The notes: generated by a model not told the origin, from the sequence alone. Shown: positions 9,086-18,481, counted from the stretch's first letter. The stretch: 64,000 nucleotides of DNA from Nostoc desertorum CM1-VF14 (GCA_019359245.1 JAHHHR010000010.1:62001-126000); one strand, 5' to 3'. Numbers and translations: made by a program.

Positions 9086-9262
9086 TTAGAACCGAATAAG
9101 CCCATAATAAGCACTTGCAGCCGCTAGGATAATTGTTAACACTCCCAGTGTTGTGCTAAGTAGAAATTGGACAGAGGTTTTTTTATTGAGAGCTTCTTTG
9201 CTTCCCCCTTCAAGTGTTGTTCGTTCGGTATTGTTAGAATTGGTTAGGTTATCAGTGTTCAT
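9086..9262 (-). CDS. 58-residue single-span membrane protein in the pha locus
   Basis: An open frame of 58 codons with ATG at 9262. The hydrophilic, Asn/Thr-rich N-terminus (about 1-30) is followed by one hydrophobic helix (about residues 32-55; core VLTIILAAASAYYGL) ending in the basic tail LIRF. The composition is protein-like and the gene sits between phaE and phaC on their strand. I do not recognise a family. It could be a small thylakoid or granule-associated protein, but there is no direct evidence of function. Confidence 0.5.
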   Translation of the reverse strand: MNTDNLTNSNNTERTTLEGGSKEALNKKTSVQFLLSTTLGVLTIILAAASAYYGLIRF

Positions 9263-9377
9263 GTTGTTATATTTGGTTAATTACTTATTACAATTTTGCC
9301 TTTAATTTCAGAAAAAACATCTAGCTTTAGGATTAGCAAAAAAGGTAGAAAGGAGATGTAATTAAACCTTACTTTAG

Positions 9378-9495
9378 ACCTCTTGCATAAATCAAAAATA
9401 AAGAACTCCACCCCGCATCTGAGTAAAACAAAGGCTCCCCTCCCGAGGAGCGGGGAGCTTTTGGGGGTGGGGTATTAGGGACTTTTGCAAGAGGT
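9378..9495. mobile_element. MITE-like element overlapping the end of phaE
   Basis: 118 bp bounded by inverted ends: ACCTCTTGCATAAATC at the left and, read in reverse, ACCTCTTGCAAAAGTCCC at the right (9478-9495). The interior holds a CCACCCC...GGGGTGGGG palindrome with GC-rich repeat sequence. No transposase is encoded. The right end encodes the last six residues (TSCKSP) and the stop of the phaE-like gene. Confidence 0.65.
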
Positions 9496-9873
9496 ATTTT
9501 CATCCACCTGATTACAAATCGGCAGATCAAGCTTCTTACGAACTTCTTTTAGCAGATGTTGTTGTTCGAGCCAATAGCTCATGCCTACTTTCAAAAATTT
9601 CCCTTGAATTGCCTGGGCATCCTCTGAACGGAACTTCTGTGCAAATTCTCGATCAAATATATTACTCCAGACTTCCAAAAACTGTCGCAAATTGCCAATT
9701 GTTTCACCCTTGGCTTCGTAAGAGGCCAACTCCTGTGTCAGTTCCGAAAATGCCTTTATCCAAATATCTGCCAGCACTAACTGATAGTCAAAGCTAACTT
9801 GAGATAGCTGGATTAAGGCATCAAAAGCTTTTAGGAGTTGGCTGATTTCACAGGTATGCTGCTGTGTACCCAT
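9475..9873 (-). CDS. phaE: Short PhaE-like subunit of class III PHA synthase
   Basis: 132 residues. The segment around 78-103, with FRSEDAQAIQGKFLKVG and the following YWLEQQHLL, and the KKLDLP stretch match the conserved C-terminal part of PhaE, the partner needed for PhaC activity. The protein is much shorter than the roughly 330-residue PhaE I know from Synechocystis, lacking most of the N-terminal helical part. The last six residues and stop come from the MITE-like element 9378-9495, so the original C-terminus may have been replaced. The start is ATG 9873. Lying upstream of phaC supports the assignment. Confidence 0.72.
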   Translation of the reverse strand: MGTQQHTCEISQLLKAFDALIQLSQVSFDYQLVLADIWIKAFSELTQELASYEAKGETIGNLRQFLEVWSNIFDREFAQKFRSEDAQAIQGKFLKVGMSYWLEQQHLLKEVRKKLDLPICNQVDENTSCKSP

Positions 9874-10002
9874 CAGGTTTACTCCGTTATTTTTCCTAAG
9901 ATAACCCGCACAATAATCGCTATAGGAATTCGTTAAAAATTCTGGATTTAAGGTACAGATATAGTAACACCTGTGAAAAACCTTTTTGTTATGAACAAAG
10001 TG

Positions 10003-10572
10003 CTAATTTTCCTCACCATTTGAAGCCTGCGGAGAATCATAAACGCCCCAATATTCAATACCGCGATCGCGTAATATTGGTTCAACGCGATGAATCTCTT
10101 CTTGTGAGCCTTCTAGTATGAGCAAATAATAACTCTGCTGGAGGCGATCGCTATAAACTCTGGCTTTCTCTTCAGGTATGCCTAAATCACCTAGTGCCTT
10201 CAGTAAATTCTGATTTGCTGCGGCTCCCAGAGCAACACCTCCTACACTAGTGACTAATGCTACACCTACAGAACCTGCTGCGAGTACAGCTCCTAGACCA
10301 GGAAGTGCCAGACTACTCAAACCAACTAACACGCTACCCCAAGTACTTGCTGCTAGCGCCTCTCTTACTGGCCCGCTTGTATTGACATCTTGATCACCGA
10401 TGCGATCGCTCATCTGCGCCTCACCTAAGCGATCGCCCTGATCCGCATCTTTAGCAATGACAGAAACTTTCTCCATAGGAAAGTTTGCAGTTTTCAATTC
10501 ATTAATTGCTTGCTCTATTCCTTGAGAATTAGCAAATACTCCTAATGCACGTATTGTATCTTTAGTTATCAT
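10003..10572 (-). CDS. General-stress-type protein with central Gly/Ala-rich hydrophobic region
   Basis: 189 residues. The N-terminus (about 8-42, ALGVFANSQGIEQAINELK) resembles the general-stress-protein 17M-like fold, in which a short beta-alpha unit senses or binds an unknown ligand. The centre (about 80-125) is a Gly/Ala-rich hydrophobic stretch (ALPGLGAVLAAGSVGVALV) like a membrane or glycine-zipper segment. The C-terminus again has a ferredoxin-like segment. The family is often stress-induced, and the neighbouring HLIP and carotenoid genes fit that theme. The start is ATG 10572, with GGAGAA upstream. Confidence 0.65.
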   Translation of the reverse strand: MITKDTIRALGVFANSQGIEQAINELKTANFPMEKVSVIAKDADQGDRLGEAQMSDRIGDQDVNTSGPVREALAASTWGSVLVGLSSLALPGLGAVLAAGSVGVALVTSVGGVALGAAANQNLLKALGDLGIPEEKARVYSDRLQQSYYLLILEGSQEEIHRVEPILRDRGIEYWGVYDSPQASNGEEN

Positions 10573-10714
10573 ATTTTCTCCTTCGCAATTGTATTAGTGC
10601 GTCCATCTATAACCTTGGCGTTAGACTTTACATCACCAGTAGGTTAAGTACTAAGACGCTACTAAGTTGTTCTTTATTGATTTCCCCCAAAGGGGGATAA
10701 ATATAAGCGAAGAT

Positions 10715-10921
10715 TTAGCGAACCAAGTGGAGTACGTCACGTACTAAGCTATAGCCAGCCAAATCCCAAAGTAGGTAAGAAACAAAGCCAATCATGGCTA
10801 AACGCCCGTTCCATAACTCTTGTTGGGGATTCCATCCAATAATCCAAGCATTGCGATCGACACCGTTATAGGCTTTAGCTTCAGTAGATAATTCAATCAC
10901 TTTGTTAGTTTCAGTTGCCAT
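10715..10921 (-). CDS. High-light-inducible protein (HLIP, CAB/ELIP family)
   Basis: This 68-residue single-helix chlorophyll-binding protein carries the family motif ELWNGRLAMIGF, with ligand-type residues E35, N38 and R40, in one membrane helix. HLIPs bind chlorophyll and carotenoid in thylakoids and protect photosystem assembly and repair under excess light. The start is ATG 10921, preceded by AAGGAATAT. The next gene on the same strand upstream is crtO, whose keto-carotenoid product is also photoprotective. Confidence 0.93.
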   Translation of the reverse strand: MATETNKVIELSTEAKAYNGVDRNAWIIGWNPQQELWNGRLAMIGFVSYLLWDLAGYSLVRDVLHLVR

Positions 10922-11168
10922 TGTAAATATTCCTTAATAACTCTCCTACACCCACATCTTAGTTACTATTACGGTTGCAGTTCTCTGTCTATTGGGGAAT
11001 CTGAAAGCGTCACAGGAAGTATCTGTAAGCATTTTCTAGACTTTTGAGTTTTTGGGCAAAAAAGCATCAGGAACTTGCTCAAGAAACCTCTGCCGTTTAC
11101 CTACTTCAGACTCAACTTTCAAATGAAGCAATATCCTGATAATATTTACTTTTTTTACAAATAGCCTC

Positions 11169-12869
11169 TTAGTCTGATTCATTCCTCAAGACAGATGCAA
11201 ACGCAGATTTAATCGAACCTCCTGCTTCCTTGATTTTCTGGGCGATGGGTTCCTCATTATGCAAAAACACACGCGCACAGTTGCGTCCCGGCAAACCCGA
11301 AATTGAACCACCCGGGTGAGTTCCAGCACCAGTAAGATACAAGTTATCAATTGGTGTTTTGTAGTTAGCTAATTCTGGCAACGGACGGAAGCAAAGCATT
11401 TGTTCTAAGGTCATGTCGATATGGTAATAATTACCTTTATAAGTCCCTAGCCGTTCTCCCAACTCAGCCGGGCTTTCTACATGACGGGCGATGATTGAAT
11501 GTTGAAGGTTGGGCGAATACTGCGCCAGTTTATTAATCACTCTGTCTGCAACTTTATTTTTCAGTTCATCCGTCCAACCCGTACCTTTTAAACCTGTACC
11601 CTCTGCACCAGCAATTTGATAAGGGGCAAAAAACTCTATCCATAATGTGTGTTTGCCTTCCGGTGCCATTGATGGGTCAAGCCCGGTAGGCATCACTACA
11701 TACATCGACGGGTCTTCATCAGGAATTTTGCCCAGAGTAATCAGACTATGAGCCTGTTCTACATGAGTGACGGAATCAGCAATCAGAACAGAACCCATCA
11801 GATAATCATCTTGGTGATTGTGGTGGACAAAACGCAAAGGTTCAGATAAAGCACAATCGATTTTGAGGATGGTTTCATTGTTGTTGACGATGCGGCGGTC
11901 TAACCTTTCGCGCAAGTTGCTATCGGCATTATCGACATCGTTAGTATCGATCAGTTGCAGGAATAAGCGCTTGGCATCAATACTTGAAATTACACCTTTG
12001 TTGGCACGATATTCTTTGCCACCAGCAACCCGCACACCAACAGCTTTACCATCATCCACCAAAACTTTTTCTACCTTTTGATCGGTGAGGATCGTGCCAC
12101 CTTCACTTTTTACCAGCTTCACCAAAGCATCTACAAGTCCGCCAGTACCGCCACGAGGTCTTGCCATACCGGGCTTATGACGCAACATCATCATCATCGC
12201 CCCAAAGGCCATAGCTTTTTGTGAGGGAGGGGAACTCAGTTCTGCTGAAAGTCGAGCCAGAGGTGCTTTGAGAAACTCAGAATCGAAATACTCGTTAATG
12301 TTATCTGTGGCACTGCTGAGTAGAGTACGAAGTAAATCAAGGGTTGTATTAGAGCCTCCCACAATAGAAAATAAGTCTTGCAGACTATTGAGATTGTAAT
12401 TACCAGCAATATCAACAATTGATTTGGGCGGTGCATTGAAGAAAGGAGCAATCCCTGTGATAAAGCGCTGCCAAAAATCGGCATACTCAGCGTATTTTTG
12501 AGCATCACGCTGACTGTAACGGGCAATTTCTGCACAAGTCTTTTGCACAGATTTGTGAGCTAAGAAATACTTACCATCGGGATGAGGGCAAAAGACAACT
12601 GGATCGCAGCTAAGATATTCCAAGCCGTACTTATGCAGTTCTAACTCTTGGATAACTGGCCCTAAGAAAATAAACAGATGGTTAATCGCGCAAGGATTAA
12701 ATTTAAAACCAGGCGCTTCATCAGGCATAAGTTCTTCAGTTGTGCAACCCCCACCAGGTAGCGATCGCCCTTCCAATAACAGAACGCTATAACCAGCTTT
12801 CAGTAGGTAACCAGCGCAAACTAAGCCATTATGACCAGCGCCAATAATTACAACGTCATACGCTTCCAT
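11169..12869 (-). CDS. crtO: Beta-carotene ketolase CrtO
   Basis: This 566-residue FAD-dependent enzyme, related to phytoene desaturases, adds a 4-keto group to beta-carotene to give echinenone. The Rossmann motif GAGHNG is at about 10-15. The conserved segments RPRGGTGGLVDAL, NNNETILKIDCALS, GTGWTDELK and a C-terminal FAD motif (YLTGAGTHPGGSISG) align well, from memory, with Synechocystis CrtO. The length is typical. The start is ATG 12869. Other CrtI/CrtO-like dehydrogenases are a lesser possibility. Confidence 0.9.
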   Translation of the reverse strand: MEAYDVVIIGAGHNGLVCAGYLLKAGYSVLLLEGRSLPGGGCTTEELMPDEAPGFKFNPCAINHLFIFLGPVIQELELHKYGLEYLSCDPVVFCPHPDGKYFLAHKSVQKTCAEIARYSQRDAQKYAEYADFWQRFITGIAPFFNAPPKSIVDIAGNYNLNSLQDLFSIVGGSNTTLDLLRTLLSSATDNINEYFDSEFLKAPLARLSAELSSPPSQKAMAFGAMMMMLRHKPGMARPRGGTGGLVDALVKLVKSEGGTILTDQKVEKVLVDDGKAVGVRVAGGKEYRANKGVISSIDAKRLFLQLIDTNDVDNADSNLRERLDRRIVNNNETILKIDCALSEPLRFVHHNHQDDYLMGSVLIADSVTHVEQAHSLITLGKIPDEDPSMYVVMPTGLDPSMAPEGKHTLWIEFFAPYQIAGAEGTGLKGTGWTDELKNKVADRVINKLAQYSPNLQHSIIARHVESPAELGERLGTYKGNYYHIDMTLEQMLCFRPLPELANYKTPIDNLYLTGAGTHPGGSISGLPGRNCARVFLHNEEPIAQKIKEAGGSIKSAFASVLRNESD

Positions 12870-13057
12870 AAGTGCAATGTGAAGAATAAAGTATATTCCC
12901 TGATATTAGAAAGTGCTGAAGATATCTAAATCTTTCGTGGGTTATAGAATATTTATATATCTAACAGTAGTGTTTTTATCACCAATAAGTAAATTTATTT
13001 TTAACCCACTTTATTGTACGCAACCAAGAAACACTATAAATAAATTCAGAGTTTATA

Positions 13058-14833
13058 TTATTTATAGTTGGTATCAGTTTTTACCTCTATTTTTCTAGTC
13101 ATTTCTTCCAGTTCCTTGAGGTGCTGTGCGTTTACAAGCCATTTCTCTTCATAGTTAGATTGATCTGTACTATATTGACTTTGTTGCTCTTTTAGTGTTG
13201 CAATTTCATGATTAATTATTGGTAATGCTTTCCCTTGGGTAATTACTTTTTTTAGCAATTCAAACCGTGATGTTTCATTAATTTGACGCAAGAGTTGCGA
13301 GATACAACGGCTAATAATAACTTCATTGCCAAAAGCAAGAATGCTATTAGATTCATCATCTTGAGATAATAATTGCTCGCTTACATCAAGCAAAGCTTCT
13401 ACAACTGAAGGAATGTAATTCACAGGAATTTCTTCAGTGGAATTTTCTAGCTGTTCTATAAACACCCTGGCTTGTGTTGTGCCGTTTGGAAGTTTTTGTT
13501 TAGTAAGTTCTATCAAATAATTTCTAAATTTCTCTGTATTTTCAACCAAACCAAGGATAATTTTTATCTGAATATTAGACAATTCACCTACTGATAAAGA
13601 CAGGCGAAAGTAAATAGGAAATATTTCTAAACTACACACACGTAGCTGTTCGCGCCATTCCAACTCTTGCTTTTCATCTAGATAAGTATTACCCAAAATG
13701 AATTTTAACTTAGGAAAAAGGTGCATTAGCAGGTTTTTAACAGGCTGCTTGTCTTCATCTCGCAGTTGAGCAATCCAGGTATTCAGAAGATTCTTGAGTT
13801 CGCCTATTGAAAGGTTTATCTTTCCTACAAAAATATGAGGATTTTGATGGATTATACTATATATCTTTGGGCAAAATACTCGTAAAGACTCAATAGCAAT
13901 AAAATCAACAGTGTTTACTTCATCTTTTACTACTGGATACGTCACTGTTAAAGTGTTAATCAAACGAGTAATATCGCGGATGTTAGTAATAAAGTGTTCT
14001 ATTCCTTGAAAGTAAATATCACCCCAGCGAGTTTGGTTTATTTGTTGCTTTGGTGTTTGCTCAAATATGTTATCAAGCTTTTCAAAAAGTAGCCTGCGAA
14101 GTGAAGCTTTATCAGGGGTAGGTAACTCAAAACCAACTTGAATAATCTTTTCTAAGTACGCTTCTTCAGATATTTCTTTAGTATCTGCAACTGTTCTTAT
14201 TACAATTTCTTTATCAAAAACTAGAAGATAGACAAGATTAGTAAAATTTCGCATTGCTTTGAAAATACGAAATAACTCCTTGATATCTTCAGCAGCCAAC
14301 CGATCAATATCATCAATTGTTATGACTATTCGCCGTTGCTGCTGTACTAGCGTGTCTTCTACTTCTTCTTTTAATTGGGAAGCTTTCTTGTCCTTATCGT
14401 CCAATAATGCTGCTAATGCCTTGCCAGTTTGAGCATAAGGTAGAGGAATGTCTGAAATAATGGCGGCAAAATCAGCTACTCTCTCTCTCAAACCTTTTGG
14501 CACAGATGACTCTTGGCTTAAAGCGTTTTTTAATTGGTCAAAAAAGCGTCTTGTGATATTTTCATGTCCAGAGAATAACCAAGGATTAAAAGGTACGATA
14601 ATTGGTTTCTCCTCCTCTGGCTTTTGCTGAAGATAGTGAACTACAAAGTTTAATAATGTAGATTTGCCAGAGTTCCAAGAACCGTAAACTGCAATAACGA
14701 AACCTTCAGGATAGGTCATTCTGCAAATACTTTCCGCTAGATACTTGGCAAAGTTCGCATGTCCTAGTAAATCTTTTTCTGGATCAACTAAAGAGCTATC
14801 TGCCGATATATCGTTAATTTCCGTATGTGCCAT
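13058..14833 (-). CDS. KAP-family P-loop NTPase
   Basis: 591 residues. Walker A GSWNSGKST lies at 51-59 and the Walker B-type block RRIVITIDDIDRL at about 167-179, with the FNPWLFSG motif typical of KAP NTPases between them. The remainder is helical. Unlike many KAP proteins no membrane segments are inserted between the Walker motifs, so this one looks cytoplasmic. KAP NTPases occur in phage-defence and membrane-associated complexes, but the role here is unknown and no partner gene is adjacent. The start is ATG 14833. It is flanked downstream by crtO and upstream by a 1.1-kb repeat-rich spacer. Confidence 0.85.
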   Translation of the reverse strand: MAHTEINDISADSSLVDPEKDLLGHANFAKYLAESICRMTYPEGFVIAVYGSWNSGKSTLLNFVVHYLQQKPEEEKPIIVPFNPWLFSGHENITRRFFDQLKNALSQESSVPKGLRERVADFAAIISDIPLPYAQTGKALAALLDDKDKKASQLKEEVEDTLVQQQRRIVITIDDIDRLAAEDIKELFRIFKAMRNFTNLVYLLVFDKEIVIRTVADTKEISEEAYLEKIIQVGFELPTPDKASLRRLLFEKLDNIFEQTPKQQINQTRWGDIYFQGIEHFITNIRDITRLINTLTVTYPVVKDEVNTVDFIAIESLRVFCPKIYSIIHQNPHIFVGKINLSIGELKNLLNTWIAQLRDEDKQPVKNLLMHLFPKLKFILGNTYLDEKQELEWREQLRVCSLEIFPIYFRLSLSVGELSNIQIKIILGLVENTEKFRNYLIELTKQKLPNGTTQARVFIEQLENSTEEIPVNYIPSVVEALLDVSEQLLSQDDESNSILAFGNEVIISRCISQLLRQINETSRFELLKKVITQGKALPIINHEIATLKEQQSQYSTDQSNYEEKWLVNAQHLKELEEMTRKIEVKTDTNYK

Positions 14834-15514
14834 AAAAATTTTTGATTATTCGTACTTACTGCGATCGCCTCCGGCGGGGCATAGCCCATCGTTGCACATT
14901 CCGTAAAATGAGCAATGATACCCCACGATAGAAATTTCCAGTGAATAATTTCCTCAAGGCTTATGCAATTGGTTCCATATTAGTTATTTAGCATCGCTGG
15001 TATTAGCAGGTTACAGCAGTTTGCAGCTAAATGAAGTACAGAACCAAGGATTCACAAATCAAATTATTCTTCTCCCTCCTGCCTCAAAACCAGTGACTTC
15101 GTACCTTATGTAAAAGAAAACTGCTGTAAATAGACAAACAGCGTCTAAGTGGAAATTCTATCTCCATGTCATCTAGTAAAATTACTCAAAGTAGTTCAAC
15201 TTAAACCCCAATCATGATTATTGGTTATAATTCAGCATTATTTATGTCTAAGTGTACTAGTGCCAGCTAAATTTTAAGATTCCTCTGCAAAGGTATTAAT
15301 TCTTAAGAGTGAATTTGGGAAATATCGATTATTTGATTGCCACAAAATATTAATTAACTGCTAAATATATATATTAGGAAGTTTCTAGCGCAATATTATC
15401 TATACATAGAATTAAATTTATGTCAATTAATTGGCTTTTTTGATTAGAAGCTCAAGCGCAGCTATATGCCTGTCTTCTCTGCGAAAGCAATCTATAGTCA
15501 ATACTTACTATCAA
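14834..15514. other. Non-coding spacer upstream of the KAP gene
   Basis: AT-rich. A small GC-rich dispersed repeat (about 14861-14891: HIP1 followed by CCTCCGGCGGGGC) lies 28 bp upstream of the KAP start. No gene, RNA or promoter is assignable. Confidence 0.4.
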
Positions 15515-15805
15515 CTAGGGCGTGTTTTTAAAGTCTTAGGTCCCCCCAATTCTCCCATAAATTGGGGGAACCTAAGAGACTCTGAATCAAGTCTTTTTAA
15601 GGGAATGCGGTCTTCTCGTTACAGCCCTTCTCCTAAAGATAAATTCGCGTTCGGGCATCCTACGGCAGGCGCTAGCTAGCCTCTCCCGTTGGGACGAAGG
15701 GAAGCGAACGAGCGTTTGGTGTCTCCCCAAGTAGAGCAAGTAGCTTGGATTTAGGGCATCTCAAAATTTAGGAGGCTAAACGAGTAGTTTGAGAGCACGC
15801 CCTAG
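15515..15805. mobile_element. MITE-like element with CTAGGGCGTG ends
   Basis: A 291-bp element whose ends CTAGGGCGTG (15515-15524) and CACGCCCTAG (15796-15805) are perfect 10-bp inverted repeats, with weaker pairing to about 19 bp. It carries an internal palindrome (GGTCCCCCCAATT...AATTGGGGGAACC, about 15539-15574) and nested dispersed-repeat sequence at about 15649-15712. There is no transposase, and a short open frame crossing it is not protein-like. The CTAG ends may be the target duplication. Confidence 0.65.
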
Positions 15806-15928
15806 TCTTCCGGACAAATAAGGAATTGCAATGCGTTAAAGCTTATTAATGAAATATTATATAAGTCTTACTAATTTTTTCTAACAGTAGCTATAACAAT
15901 TTAACTCTTTAAATATTGATTAGATAAT

Positions 15929-17395
15929 ATGGTTCAGTCCCAAGAAGATGACATTTTAGTAGAAGCTAGCTCTCTTCCCCCTGTCCTCATTCAAGAAATT
16001 TCAGAGGATAGGGCATTAACAGAGACGGTACTTTTTCCAACTCCGAAACTGTTTTTGAAAATTTCTAAGCCAGAAATTCGCACAAGCCTTACAGCGCTTA
16101 CTTATGAGAGTATCTTTGCTACAATTTTTTATGGTGTCATCGGCGGCGCGTTGCTCAGTAATTTCTTGCTAGAGTTGGGTGCTGGGCCAGTAGAAATTGG
16201 TTTGCTCGCCGCTATTCCTCAGATGGTGAATCTGCTTCAACCACTGGGAGCATATTTGGTAAACCGAAGTACCAGCTTCCGCTGGTATTTCATATCTATC
16301 TTCATCCCATCGCGGTTGGTGTGGTTGATTCTTCTGCCAGCGATTGTGCTGGTTACTTCATCTCATCTGGCTGGATACCAAGTAGTACAGTTGACATTGG
16401 CAATTCTGTTGCTAAGTAATATCATTGAAGCTTTTGGTCGTGCGCCTTGGCTTGGTTGGTCTGCTGTGTTAGTACCTGTGCGTTTGCGGGGGCGATATTT
16501 CGGCTTTCGCAATAGCCTTGTTGGCTTGACTAACCTTATTTGTGTGCCGCTGCTAGGTTTAGCAGTATCGGTTTGGCCTGGTGGAACACTTCAAGGCTAT
16601 GGTGCAGTCCTGGTTCTAGGAATTTTGCTAGGATTAATCAGTCAAATCTGTCAGTTCTGGATGACCGATGTAAACCCGCAGCTTTTAAAAGCCACAGGTT
16701 CAGACGCATCCCAACCGCAGTCTCATGGTATAGATTTTAGTTTTCTCAAAGATGCTAATTTTTGCAAGTTTGTACTTTACCTGAGCATCTGGTGCTTTGC
16801 TGTTAACATCAGCGCTCCTTTCTTTAACCTCTATATGCTCGATAACTTGGATATAGATATTAGTGTGGTAACGATTTATCACGGTTTAGGAACTGGTGCG
16901 AATATGTTAATGCTGCTTTTGTGGGGGAAACTGGCCGACCGAATTGGGAATCGTCCGCTACTGCTATTAGTGGGAGTTTTGGTGGCGGTGACACCTCTGC
17001 TGTGGCTAGGAGTTGGAAGCGATAAAATTTCTTTTTGGATCTGGTTACCTTTGTTGCATATACTAGCTGGCGGAACGTGGGCAGCAATTGATTTGTGTAC
17101 CAACAATCTGATGATGGGAATAGCACCCCTGCGTTATCAATCTAGTTACTTTGCGATCGCAGGAGCAGTTGCTGGTATAACTGGAGCGATGGGTATTACT
17201 CTTGGTAGCTTTCTAGTGACTTTACCTTTTATGGAAGGTTTGCTAGGGCTGTTTGTTCTCTCAGGCTTACTACGGATGGCTGCACTTGTATTTTTGGTTT
17301 TTGTTCAAGAACAGCGCTCAGTACCAGTGGTTCAGCTAATGCGAGTCCTATTTCCCATCAGGCAGCCAACTAATCTGATAGAAGTAAAGGAATAA
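15929..17395 (+). CDS. Major facilitator superfamily transporter
   Basis: 488 residues. A hydrophilic N-terminal extension of about 55 residues is followed by about 12 hydrophobic helices. The cytoplasmic loop between helices 2 and 3 is not strictly canonical (VNRSTSF), while GKLADRIGNRPLL at about 335-347 is the MFS signature loop of the second half. The substrate is unknown. It resembles putative cyanobacterial permeases without close functional assignment. The start is ATG 15929. No RBS stands out, and the upstream sequence is AT-rich. Confidence 0.82.
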   Translation: MVQSQEDDILVEASSLPPVLIQEISEDRALTETVLFPTPKLFLKISKPEIRTSLTALTYESIFATIFYGVIGGALLSNFLLELGAGPVEIGLLAAIPQMVNLLQPLGAYLVNRSTSFRWYFISIFIPSRLVWLILLPAIVLVTSSHLAGYQVVQLTLAILLLSNIIEAFGRAPWLGWSAVLVPVRLRGRYFGFRNSLVGLTNLICVPLLGLAVSVWPGGTLQGYGAVLVLGILLGLISQICQFWMTDVNPQLLKATGSDASQPQSHGIDFSFLKDANFCKFVLYLSIWCFAVNISAPFFNLYMLDNLDIDISVVTIYHGLGTGANMLMLLLWGKLADRIGNRPLLLLVGVLVAVTPLLWLGVGSDKISFWIWLPLLHILAGGTWAAIDLCTNNLMMGIAPLRYQSSYFAIAGAVAGITGAMGITLGSFLVTLPFMEGLLGLFVLSGLLRMAALVFLVFVQEQRSVPVVQLMRVLFPIRQPTNLIEVKE

Positions 17396-17471
17396 GTTTT
17401 TAAATATTAATAGGGGCAGAGGTTGCCTTTCCTTGGCTGCCTCTAATATCAAGTTCAGACCAACACTTGTT

Positions 17472-18200
17472 TCAACAACATCCCAGCAAAATATATAATC
17501 TTTGAGCATCACGAATAGCATATCCATTAGGGTCGTTATTGAAGTACACATAAACATTAATCCCTTGCGTAAGGAATAAACGGATACGCTCGGCCCATGT
17601 AGATAACTCTTCATCGCTGTAGCCAACATCCCATTGCCCACTATGCATACGGATATATGTCCAAGGAGCAGTTAAACACACATCAAGAGGAACCGTTGGG
17701 CTTACAGGTAGGCAAAGGGCTACACCTGCACTTTCCAGTAGTTTGTAAACTTGGGGAATCAACCAGCTTGTGTGACGGAATTCAAGGGTAAATTGTTGTT
17801 GTGGGTAAGTTTGCAGTAATTCCAAAAATGGCTGAAGACGCTCAAGATTAATGTGCCAAGTATGAGGGAATTGAAATAAAATAGGGCCGAGCTTTTCTTG
17901 CAACCCAGATGCACGTTCCATGAGACGAGATAGTGGTTCTATCGGGTCTTTTAGTTTCTTCATGTGGGTGAGATAGCGGCTACCTTTGACGGCAAAAATA
18001 AAATTAGGTGGTGTTTGTTCGCGCCAATTTTCAAACACATACCGTTCTGGCAAACGATAAAAGGAAAAATTAATTTCTACAGTGGTAAAGTGTTGTGCAT
18101 AAAATGAAAGTTGCTGGTCACTAGGCAAATTTGATGGATAGAAAATATTCATCCAATGCTTATAAACCCAACCACTAGTACCGATTTGCAACTCACTCAT
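17472..18200 (-). CDS. DUF72 (YecE-like) family protein
   Basis: This 242-residue protein is predicted to have a TIM-barrel fold. It has the family's N-terminal LQIGTSGWVYKHW, the FTTVEINFSFYRLP strand-loop, FAVKGSRYLTHMKKL and the late FNNDPNGYAIRDA. The molecular function of DUF72 is unsettled. The start is ATG 18200. A repeat of about 190 bp (18232-18420) begins 31 bp upstream and must contain or displace its promoter. Confidence 0.88.
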   Translation of the reverse strand: MSELQIGTSGWVYKHWMNIFYPSNLPSDQQLSFYAQHFTTVEINFSFYRLPERYVFENWREQTPPNFIFAVKGSRYLTHMKKLKDPIEPLSRLMERASGLQEKLGPILFQFPHTWHINLERLQPFLELLQTYPQQQFTLEFRHTSWLIPQVYKLLESAGVALCLPVSPTVPLDVCLTAPWTYIRMHSGQWDVGYSDEELSTWAERIRLFLTQGINVYVYFNNDPNGYAIRDAQRLYILLGCC

Positions 18201-18231
18201 TCAGTTGCCTCAGATACACTCTTCTCTGGTA

Positions 18232-18420
18232 AACTATAGCAATCGCTTTGATTCCTGTTCGCGCAGCGTGAGCCATACTTATTCGCATGGTGCGTGTTCG
18301 CGTCTCTGAAAGAGAAGCGTCTCGCAGAGAAGCGCAGCGTAAGTGCGATAGGCAGGGAGTAGAGAATAGGAAATCAGCCTTTTCGAGTTGTACGGGTTCT
18401 TTTCAAAAATTAAATACTAG
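18232..18420. repeat. Long dispersed repeat, copy 1 of 2
   Basis: About 189 bp matching 50668-50863 over its whole length. The shared left end is AACTATAGCAATC(C)GCTTTGATT and the shared right part is AATCAGCCTTTTCGA, then TGTACGG. The middle of both carries an SDR-like run (GAAGCGTCTCGCAGAGAAGCG). It has no coding potential and looks like a miniature element with a smaller repeat nested inside. Confidence 0.75.
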
Positions 18421-18481
18421 CCCTATACTAGTCCAAAATGGCTAATCATAGCCTGAAGACCATTTTTTAATATGCTCTCGC

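Noticed and set aside
15431..15679. 82-codon plus-strand ORF
   Set aside because: It crosses the left end of a MITE and its palindromes, has no RBS and its translation follows repeat sequence.
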